A stretch of 64,000 nt of DNA from Xanthostigma xanthostigma (Eukaryota > Arthropoda > Insecta > Raphidioptera > Raphidiidae): assembly GCA_963575645.1 (NCBI GenBank), contig OY754469.1:40382753-40446752 (forward strand). Direction: 5' to 3'. The position numbers and the translations under genes were made by a program. Positions 55,854-64,000 of this stretch are shown piece by piece; the first letter of the stretch is position 1, and the number at the start of each line of letters is the position of its first letter. Under the pieces are notes generated by a model. The model saw only the letters and a program-made list of their open reading frames with translations. It was not told the DNA's origin and ran no database searches.

Positions 55854-56618
55854 GAGAGCTGGCTACGGAGAAAATGGGTGACTCGGTGCAGAGCTGAAAA
55901 TTTGCAGAATAATAGGAGATAGTATAAGTAAGTAGGGAAAAAATTGCCAGAAGGCTAGGCGGAAGATAAAGAGCCGCCAGAAGGCGCTAATGTTGCGAAA
56001 AATCAGTGCACTTCTGGCAATTTCTATACTTATTCTGTAATTCAAAGCTAGATTATATATTATATATATTATACATTATATAGTTATAAGAGCATACTGA
56101 AAATTCAAAGATGATATAATAATTACGTTCGACAAATATTCAAAATTATTATAATGACATTTTGATAGAAATAAAATTAAATAAATTAATAAAATTACGT
56201 TGCTATAACAAAGTAATTTTATTGATGAAAATATATGACGATTAATTTTATTTATACCAAAATTTCATTAATAATTTTGAATATTTGTCGAATGTAATTA
56301 TTATATCATGTTTGAATTTTTTTTTTCATTATTTTGATATAAATAATTTTGAAAGATTCTATAAAAAGCGAATTAGATTTTAAATATTAATTATTTTTAT
56401 ATTTTTTAGATCAATTCTGAAGAAGGTCCAAATCCGGATTGAAACGTTAATGTATTAATTTTATATTTTTTGTTAATATATTGTCTGAAAAATTGGTCGA
56501 TAATTTTATTTATTGAAGAGTTCTAATCAGACGTTAATCAAAGATTTGACTATCTTCTATTATTCTGCAAATTTTCAGCTCTGCACCGAGTCACCCATTT
56601 TCTCCGTTGCCAGCTCTC
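55854..56618. mobile_element. Composite foldback element with 70-bp TIRs and three nested inverted repeats
   Basis: Outer arms 55854-55924 and 56549-56618 (gagagctggctacggagaaa, atgggtgactcggtgcagag) are inverted with about three differences. Inside: a hairpin at about 55919-56036 (ttgccagaag arms), a 55-bp-arm palindrome at about 56098-56330 (attcaaagatgatataataa; tcgacaaatattcaaaatta), and a Penelope family 2 terminus (about 56395-56545). Confidence 0.75.
56417..56446 (+). ncRNA. Hammerhead-like core in Penelope family 2 fragment
   Basis: CTGAAGA, extra A, stem GGTCC/GGATT (two G.U pairs), GAAACG. Same arrangement as 20967-20996; the stem is retained through wobble pairs. Confidence 0.45.
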
Positions 56619-57056
56619 AGTCCATAACGCTTCAAGGTGCTTCATCCGATGCATAACGGACGGCCGACTTTCCGCATAATCCATTTAATTAGAGATCGGT
56701 GGTGTTAATATAATGCCCTGCAGAATGATTATTTTCCCATCGGTCATGATGAGATCACAGTACGCGGTGATGTGATATGTTGGCTGTTGTCGCACTTGAA
56801 TGCATTCAGCGGAAAGAAGATACACACACAAACACACCTTTAGTACACCACACCGGATGTGCAGTAGAACACCGTGTCTGACCCGGGCATTGATGTCACT
56901 GAACACTAAATACCTCTATCTGACTACAGTAAAATCTCTCTTATAACGCACAACTTCCATAGATAAGCGCCGTGAATTTTTTAAATGAACTGACCACACC
57001 ACTAGTTCATAAAGTAGATAATCGTTGGACGACGGGACCGTTCCAATTTTCAACTC
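56619..57056. other. Spacer; possible pogo-type end
   Basis: CAGTAAAATCTCTCTTATAACGC near 56927 resembles a pogo/Tigger end, but no right partner was found. No gene seen. Confidence 0.35.
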
Positions 57057-57220
57057 CAAAAATATAGTTTAAAAAAAACTAAAAAACACGCTTTATATCG
57101 AACTAAAAAGTAAAAAATATTTCTTTTAAAATAAGCTTAAAACAATAATGAATAAAAAATTATTTTTTACTTTTTAGTTCGATATAAAGCGTGTTTTTTA
57201 GTTTTTTTAAAACTATATTT
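57057..57220. repeat. Long inverted repeat, about 58-bp arms
   Basis: Arms (aaatatagtttaaaaaaaac, acacgctttatatcgaacta) at about 57057-57116 and 57160-57220 enclose a 44-bp centre. A third partial copy of the arm end (actttttagttcgattta) follows at 57227, continuing toward the SINE head. Confidence 0.8.
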
Positions 57221-57289
57221 ATTTTTCACTTTTTAGTTCGATTTATTGTCAAAAATTTGCCGAAAAAAAAAACAATTTTTTTTCTGCGT

Positions 57290-57372
57290 GGACGGGATTA
57301 GAACCCACGACCCGTGATTCCGAGAGTTGACGTCAGCGAAGACCCGTGCCTTAGACCGCACGGCTAGCCAGT
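57290..57372 (-). repeat. tRNA-derived SINE head
   Basis: On the minus strand TGGCTAGCCGTGCGGTCTAA fits an A box and GGGTTCTAATCC a B box, spaced as in a class II tRNA (long variable region). The 3' side is A/T-rich and merges into the palindrome at 57057-57240. A resemblance to 37028-37098 supports a SINE family rather than a single tRNA gene. Confidence 0.65.
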
Positions 57373-57542
57373 GTACTTACAGTGCTGGCATATTATACCA
57401 CTATATAAACCACTTGCTGTAGTCCAAACGAGTTTACAAACATACATACTTACATACATACAAACTTACAAGTGAAACTAATATAAAGAGTGTAAAAATA
57501 CTGACATTGATTGGCGTAATCTATACCTATACCGCATTTAAA

Positions 57543-57745
57543 GTCACTCGATATAACGACAAATTCCTTAAAACGTCAAAATTATTTAGCTCAAGAGTCT
57601 AGTTGGTTTACCCTGTTGCTCATATACAGTATAAACTTCATTTGACGTCACTCGATATAACGACGAACTCCTTAAAACGACAAAATTACTTAACTCTAGT
57701 TGGTTTACCTTATTGCTCATACAACGATACACTCTAAACAACGAC
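57543..57745 (+). repeat. Imperfect tandem duplication, 104-bp spacing
   Basis: gtcactcgatataacgac at 57543 recurs at 57647, each followed by ccttaaaacg, caaaattactta and tagttggttta. Scattered ctctaaayaacgac units follow to about 57770. Confidence 0.75.
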
Positions 57746-58079
57746 ACATCCACTCTAAATAACGACAACAATACGTCAAAATTAAGCAATAAACAGTACT
57801 TGTTTGTTATTTTGTTGCTTTGTTGTCGGTATCACGCGTATCAAAGATTTTAAGAAATTCGTTATTTTGTTTGTTGGAATTATCTTTCATATGTTTAGCT
57901 CAGCTGCTTATGGCTTATCGATGTTATCATATTCTTAGTTGCCCACAAACTTGCAAACTGTGAACATGGCGTCGAGTGAAAGAAAATCTTTGTGTATTGA
58001 CGAAAAATATTATTATCTCAGTTTACCGAGACAACTCTCAATAACGTCACAAAGTGCACAGTCCTTCGAGTGTCGCTAA
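57746..58079. other. Spacer; nothing recognised
   Basis: AT-rich unique sequence. Confidence 0.35.
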
Positions 58080-58431
58080 TTTACACCGTATATATAAAAC
58101 AAAGTCCCCCCGCCGTGTCTGAACGCGATAAACTCAAAAACTACCCAACTAATTTTAATACGGTTTTTACTAATAAAAAGAGCGATAAACGAGGAAGGCT
58201 TCTGTATATAATTTGTAAATATTTTGTACAAAATGGCTGAACTATGACGGTGTTTTGTAAAAAAAAAAATGTTTAACTGTTTTCGTATACGCTTACATGG
58301 CTAACGCTGGCCAAATCTTTAAAGATACAGCAAAACAATGTACTTTGATAGTTCTGCTGATGGGAAGGTCAATATATAATATTTCCAGAACAGTTTTGTA
58401 CCCGGGTGAAATCAGAACGGGCCGCGCTAGT
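58080..58431 (+). mobile_element. Helitron-like repeat, type 4
   Basis: Starts with tatataaaacaaagtccccc and ends gtacccgggtgaaatcagaa, cgggccgCGCTAG. Inverted relative to 51590-51905. No TIRs. Confidence 0.6.
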
Positions 58432-58800
58432 AATAAATGAAATAAAGTTTTTGAGATTCCAATGCAAACATTTTCGACTAAATTTTTGTATCCGGAAGAC
58501 GGATGGTCTGCTATTTTTGAGAAGTTACTAAAAATCATTGACATAGAAAACCGATTAATGCAGAGATTCAAAGTCAGACTAACGGTGTTCGCAGATATTG
58601 GCAGCCAGGCTGGCTGGCGCGCTGACTGCAAAAATAGAAATTAGGTTACTGTGAGTTCACGTACGTGATCACAAGATGGATTTCTAAATTTAGATTGGAT
58701 TAAGGTATCAAAATTCACAGGCGGCAAAAATTGAATAGCCTACAGGCGGCAATTCTGTAAATCCGCCATTGCTTCAAGCATGCATCGCGTGAAACCAACA
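58432..58800. other. Spacer; nothing recognised
   Basis: Unique sequence with two short aggcggcaa blocks (58720, 58743). Confidence 0.35.
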
Positions 58801-58892
58801 CATAAAAGTCATCGCAAAAACCTGCAGCGTTTGAAAACTAGCAGTCAAATCTAGCGGCAAAACCAGCCCCGTGGGCAGCGGCCATGCACACA
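58801..58892 (-). repeat. MITE family D, end fragment
   Basis: On the minus strand reads GGCCGCTGCCCACGGGGCTG then gttttgccgctagatttgac, the family D left end. Solo end. Confidence 0.65.
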
Positions 58893-59677
58893 TTCTCTTT
58901 GCTGATGATACAACACAACGGTGTTTGCGTACATTAAAAACAATTTGATGGTATATACCTACGCAATACGAACCGGCTATTAATGAATAATTCAATAATC
59001 GTGGGTTATTAGCATTTATGTTAATTTATCCACAAACTGTGCCATCATCATTGACGGGCAGATGTTTCGACCGCACGAGCGAGGGTGATCATCGTAATTA
59101 TCATTTATTATTAGCGGTATAGCACGCGTTCTTGTACGTGTCTTTCCGCTTGATGGCCGACAACCCTTAACAGAAAAAATGCCACATTTTTTAACACCCT
59201 TTTTTCGCTTGACCTGTATGTATGTGTATGTATCTATGTGACGGAATCTTTCAAATTAATTTAACCATTTTTGAAAATTATAGATACATCATATTATATA
59301 TATTATAGTCAAAGGAGTAAGCAGAAAAAAACAGCAAGAATTTGATTTTGGATGGGGTCTGGTCAACGCATTTTACAAAATATTATTTTCAAAAATAATA
59401 AATCACCTTATTTTTCATTCATATTTAAAATAATTTTAAATTTTCTTCCATGTCAATCATATAGTTTCGTTTATTATAATCAGAAATATTTTTTATAAAT
59501 ATGAGAAAATTATATACTTGCATACAATTAATATATTAATTATTGCTGGTTAGAAAATTTTTCTGGAAAACAGGAAACTGAACTTACAAACCGAAGTTAA
59601 TAATAAAATTGACAAACCTATCCAAACCGACGATATATTAAACAAACGATAATATCTCAAATTGTCAATATACGAAG
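58893..59677. other. Spacer; no gene recognised
   Basis: AT-rich unique sequence. Confidence 0.35.
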
Positions 59678-59679
59678 TA

Positions 59680-59994
59680 TAGTATGCGTCACGGATCTAA
59701 AAGGTTCGGAAGTTAGTCAAAACAGCGTCGCAAAGGCACATTTTAGAGCCGTTGATACTCCCACCACCTCCCAGCTACTTGCACGGAACGTGCGCTCGTC
59801 GGTGATTGGCCGTGATCGCTCTTTGCCTTTGTCGCTTTCCTGCTTTAAAGTACAGTCGAGTACGCTATTGTCAAATTGTTATTGCTATGTTAGTTTTGTT
59901 GAGTTGCGAGTTTGTATTTTTTCAACAGACTGTACAAGCTCAAGCCTGCATTCGCATCTAACTTCCGAGCCTTTTAGATTCGTGGCGCGTACTA
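59680..59994. mobile_element. MITE, TIR TAGTATGCGTCACGG, next to the Tc1 element
   Basis: Left end TAGTATGCGTCACGGATCTA continuing to aaaggttcggaagttag; right end is the inverted relative with about four differences in 37 bp. TA flanks both ends (59678-59679, 59995-59996). The adjoining TA at 59997-59998 is the Tc1 target, so the two elements are back to back. Confidence 0.8.
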
Positions 59995-59998
59995 TATA

Positions 59999-61694
59999 CG
60001 AGCCCCGTCCCGTTTCAATTGGCCCACTTACTGAAATTTCAATTTCTTTAAGATTTATTCAAAAAAGTGTTAAACTAACTGCCACTTTACATTTTTTTCT
60101 TGTAAATATTCATATTAAAAGCTGTTTTCATAACATTAAGTAAAATGTATTCAAATATATTTAATTTTTATCATAAAAACGAAATGGGTGTAAATAATGC
60201 GTTTTATGCGTCAACATAACAAATATTAGACTATGTAAGAAGTTAAGTGATATTAGAGGTGGCTATGTAAAAACACGATAAAACAATTGTTATTTATTGA
60301 TAGTAATTTGTCAAAAGTGTCAAAAAGTAATAGTATAATATTTTTTTAACTTAAAAATGGGTAGAGGCGCAGTTATTGACCAAAAACTTAGAGTAATCAT
60401 TATTAACTTGTGGAAAACCGGAAAATCAAATTCCGAAATCGGGAAATTGTTAAATTTATCAAAATATAGTGTTAGAAATATTGTGAGACTGTACAAAACA
60501 AATGGTTCAATCGCCTCAAAGCCCCGGTACGTGAAGAAAACCAAACTAACAGACGGTGATAAACGGGCATTGAAAAGAATAATTAAGGAAAACAGACGTG
60601 CTAACTACGGACAATTGAGCGTACTTTGGAGCAATACTGTGGGAAGACGTATTTCGAGATCTACATGTCATAGGGAAGCAAAGAAGTTAGGATTTGGAAC
60701 GTACAAGGTATTACTCATATTTTTAATCCGCTGTCTTAAATTTAAATTTGCAAAAAACTAACATACGTAATTTGTTTAGGCTAAGGAAAAGCCATTGTTG
60801 ACACAGAAACAAAAGAAAAACAGATTGCAATGGGCAAAAGAACACAAAAATTGGAATTTTGAACAGTGGAACAGCATACATTGGAGTGATGAGTCTCGGT
60901 TTGAAGTTTGTGTAGGTGACAGTCGGAGCAGAGTTATTCGTCAAAAAAATGAAGCATACCATCCCGACTGTTTAAAAAGGAAAGTGAAATTTCCAGCATC
61001 TGTTATGGTATGGGGCTCAATGTCTGCAAGAGGTGTAGGAAAACTGCACTTTATTGATGGCATTGTTAATACAGACAAATATTTAAACATATTAGAAGAG
61101 TCTCTGCTGCCAACAATGGAAGAAGTTTTGGTCTCTGGAGAGAATTTTATTTTTCAGCAAGACGGAGCTGCCTGCCATACATCAAAAAAAGCTAAAAAAT
61201 GGTTCTCAGAGAACACTATTCCACTCTTAGAGTGGGTTTCCAGTAGCCCTGACTTGTCCCCAATTGAAACACTTTGGCATGAAATGAAAAAACGCTTACG
61301 TGTTACTCCCGCTAGATCGGTCTCAGATCTAAGACAAAAACTCAAAGAAATATGGGATAACTTTACTCCACAAGACTGCCAGAATTTAGTTAATACTATG
61401 CCTCGAAGAATAATGGCCGTTATAACCAATAAAGGTGATGTTACCCAATGGTAACTTTTGAAATACGTTTCGAGTTTTAGTTTGTCTGAATGCATATTTT
61501 ATTCGGTTTTCTATTTAATTTTTTATCTTAGTAAGAATATATTATCTAGTAGGCTTAGGTTGTGTAAAAAGTCTGTAAAATATTTGGTACAAAATAAAAA
61601 ATACCTATATTACGCTAGTGTTTCGATTTCTGTTAATTGAGGACTAATAATTGAGTTTTTTGTAAGTGGGCCAACTGAAGTGGGACGGGGCTCG
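59999..61694 (+). mobile_element. Complete Tc1-type transposon (1696 bp)
   Basis: 33-bp TIRs begin CGAGCCCCGTCCC; the two ends differ at three positions. TA is duplicated at 59997-59998 and 61695-61696. It contains one intact transposase gene. CGAGCCCC is not the CAGT start common in Tc1 elements, so this may be a separate lineage. All parts needed for mobility appear present. Confidence 0.93.
60357..61454 (+). CDS. Tc1-family DD34E transposase, two exons, 341 aa
   Basis: Exon 1 is 60357-60707 (117 codons) and exon 2 is 60780-61454. The 72-bp intron has donor AAG|gtatta and acceptor ttgtttag, phase 0; without splicing exon 1 runs into a stop, and the joined frame is fully open. The N-terminal paired-like helix-turn-helix covers about 10-60 (KSNSEIGKLLNLS), with a second HTH to about 115. 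The catalytic triad is D154 (HWSDESRF), D245 (FQQDGAACH) and E280 (DLSPIETLWHEMKKRL); 34 residues separate the last two, i.e. DD34E. The length is the usual one for Tc1. The protein should bind the CGAGCCCC ends and cut and paste at TA. No inactivating lesion is visible. The small intron is unusual in Tc1 transposases. Confidence 0.93.
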
Positions 61695-61696
61695 TA

Positions 61697-62356
61697 CATT
61701 GAATTTCATTTCAGCTTACAAACTAACATCTTTTATAGCCCTGCGCCCCCAGGAATTACAACTACGTACTTGTAACCTGGGAGAGAAATCACCGCCACCA
61801 AAAAGTACAAACACATGATATTATAATAGTCGGGATCGTTGCAAAGAAATGTGCGGGCAATGGGCTACGAACGAATGAAGTAATACTTAGATATTATTAA
61901 TTAACGGATTACGAAATCGAAACAAATATAAAAAGTCGATAATGTATAATTATTTTATTCAACTCATGCGCGTTATTCAGTTTTATCATGCCTAAAAACT
62001 GAACCCTAAATAGCCATTTACCGACTGGTGACAATTACTTGTCATAACTCAATGAAGATTCCTACTAGCTCGGCCATTGTGGAGTAATGAAAATAAACGT
62101 AACTATTTTCTGAGTCGTAACGAAATAGTAGGTAACAACAACTCCGTTGTTACCCATTGAGGCTAAAATTGCGAGAGGCCGAATGTTTTCGACATGGAGT
62201 TTATTCATAACCGGCTAACCTCAAACCAAAACATTGAATCGTGCTGTTTGGTGCTGTTAGTATTGACAGTTTTTTTTATAAAGAAATAAATAGATATTTA
62301 CAACACATCATTATAATTAAAACATGAATAACGCGCAATTGTTGAATAAAATTATG
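61697..62356. other. Unique sequence; no gene recognised
   Basis: A short hairpin (ggtaacaacaactccgttgttacc) lies near 62131-62154. Nothing else supported. Confidence 0.35.
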
Positions 62357-62422
62357 GGCGCAACTTGTAGGCTAAGTCATGACCTTTCAGCGCGATGAAT
62401 GACTTAGACTACTAGTTACGCC
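62357..62422. other. 66-nt hairpin, pre-miRNA-sized
   Basis: Arms 62357-62380 (ggcgcaacttgtaggctaag...) and 62399-62422 pair with three mismatches in 24 bp around an 18-nt loop. No repeat copies seen elsewhere in the window, which favours a structured RNA over a MITE, but expression cannot be judged. Confidence 0.4.
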
Positions 62423-63035
62423 AATAACTATTTTCACATCATGCGAGAGCCAATTTGTTTGAAAAAATTTATATAATTACTAACTGTAACTAAACTCATT
62501 TAAAAAAAAAACTAATAATTAATGCACCAGACAACGTCCCAAAATTACTGAATTTATCAGAGCTGCTGTGAAAGCAAAAAAAGAACCTTGTGTTTTACAT
62601 TGCTTTTATACACTTAAATATCTATAGAAAATTGATTTGCGCAGGGAATTTATGGGTTGATTTTATTACTGACTGATAAGCATATATTTTAAATTCAATT
62701 AAATTTTTTTTAAAAACGCGACGCGAACCGAAGGGGTGATCCCGACTCAGCGTATCGAGACAAGTACTAAAACAACGTTACAAACATTTAATTTTTAAAC
62801 AAAAATATGAAACAAAAGAGATTTCAAAAAGACGACTGTCCGTTGTTTTAGTTCATTCTGAAAACGCAGTTTACAAAAACATTAAAAATTCAAGTGTTCA
62901 CTGATTTTTTGAATGTCAAAAAATAAAATTAACATTAAATAATACCTATACTATCAAATATAACAAACTTATGTATATTTTTATCATTATTATTGATGTG
63001 AAACATCTATAGCCGCACGTAAAACAGATTTCTGG
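62423..63035. other. Unique sequence; no gene recognised
   Basis: AT-rich; nothing supported. Confidence 0.35.
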
Positions 63036-63055
63036 CGTGGCGACGCGTCGCCACG
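63036..63055. promoter_or_regulatory. 20-bp perfect GC-rich palindrome
   Basis: CGTGGCGACGCGTCGCCACG, a perfect palindrome in AT-rich surroundings. It could be a dimeric DNA-binding site or the centre of a lost element. Confidence 0.4.
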
Positions 63056-64000
63056 AAATCGACTGTGCGATACCTATAGTGTATACTCCACAGGGTATAC
63101 AGTGTTGTTTACTATTATAATTAAAGTGTGCATTCATCTGTGCATTAAGCACGCGTATATTTGGTGTGTTTGAAGCGCCAGTAAATGTAAAATCTACTCT
63201 CTTGGTAGATTAAATTATGTTTCACATCTGCCAGGCGTCCCACGACGGCTCACATTTTATATTATTCTTTAAAAAAATGACAAAGCGTATCAGTGATCAC
63301 TTTTCCACCGCTTGAGCTTAAAAACATCTCGAAACCCAAAACCCCTAGCCGGGTCAACTCTACAAAAGATATTATTTAAACTCGAAATTTCAACCGAGAG
63401 AAACAGCCATATATTTCAACAGCCAAGTTTCATAAACACGGAGGACATGAATTTGTTGACCCGAGCTCAGAACGGCAGACAATCTAAATAAATATTAAAA
63501 CACTTACCAATTGTTATGTCCACACGATGCCTGAAAACGAGATGTAAAAGCGCGCACTACTTTTGACACTTAATTTTAAACTTCATCCTTCGAGGTAATT
63601 ATATGAATAGTGAATAAATACGTGTTTAAAAGCGCGCACTATTATTATGGAATATTTTATTTTACAAATGTTTGAATCCAGTCTGCCATCAATTCAAAGG
63701 TTGGCAACCATTTTAACGTGTACGATATATTTCTACTGTATTTTTATTTGGTTTAATTATTTTATTTATAAAGTCACAAATCGCCTCCATCGAGTTTTGA
63801 TATGAACATCCGTCGTCTTAGCGAGACAAATTCAGCTCAGCCACAAGACTTACGCAAATATTTCAAAAAATTGCAACCTTCCCTTTGCGTCATAGCACCG
63901 TCTGGTTTCCAGGACACAGCAGTACCTCGCTGTTCAAATTACCCATTAAATTTCCCATCGTTTACTTTTAATTTTCATCTTGAATGAAAAGTTATCTATG
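63056..64000. other. Unique sequence to window end; no gene recognised
   Basis: taaaagcgcgcactac at 63545 and ttaaaagcgcgcactatt at 63626 form a short direct repeat. The open frame at 63802-63987 has no family resemblance. Confidence 0.35.

Overview
The window looks like a gene-poor, AT-rich stretch of an insect nuclear genome. Introns, GT-AG splice sites, AATAAA polyadenylation, a Kip-type CDK inhibitor and a dense crowd of DNA transposons, MITEs, Helitron-like repeats, SINEs and Penelope-like retroelements all say arthropod. Several repeat motifs are, from memory, frequent in moths and butterflies, so Lepidoptera is my best guess. I could not test that. I see no bacterial operons, CRISPR arrays, rRNA or convincing functional tRNA genes.

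Host genes. Only two are supported. (1) A coding exon of a C2H2 zinc-finger gene lies on the minus strand at 398-733 and runs off the left edge. (2) A dacapo/p21-like CDK inhibitor lies on the minus strand. Exon 1 (48827-49223) carries the CDI domain. The last exon (28706-28824) is 20,002 bp away. The splice joins them in phase and rebuilds a PCNA-binding PIP degron across the junction. Nearly everything between the two exons is transposon debris.

Layout. 0-1.7 kb: zinc-finger exon. 1.74-5.01 kb: complete DNA transposon with 31-bp inverted repeats and a three-exon, 711-codon transposase-like gene of a family I cannot place. 5-22 kb: MITEs, some nested, including a hAT MITE, a PIF/Harbinger relic, foldback elements and Helitron-like copies. 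22.1-27.1 kb: two Penelope-like elements head to head, forming a 2 x 2430-bp palindrome with intact RT/GIY-YIG frames, hammerhead-like motifs and a very unusual 3'UTR hairpin. 28.7-49.2 kb: the CDK-inhibitor gene, its intron holding hAT MITEs, Helitron-like repeats, a 4.5-kb long-TIR element with a 120-bp satellite, and a LINE tail. 49.2-60 kb: more repeats and nested palindromes. 60.0-61.7 kb: complete Tc1 element with an intact DD34E transposase split by a 72-bp intron. 61.7-64 kb: mostly unique sequence.

Most notable signals: (a) a 95-bp hairpin just after the Penelope stop codon, in which all 29 non-Watson-Crick pairs are G.U on the sense strand, suggesting selection on RNA structure or fixed A-to-I editing; (b) the head-to-head Penelope pair with a candidate 13-bp target duplication; (c) the unplaced transposon at 1.74-5.01 kb; (d) the CDK-inhibitor gene with its PIP degron encoded across a 20-kb intron.
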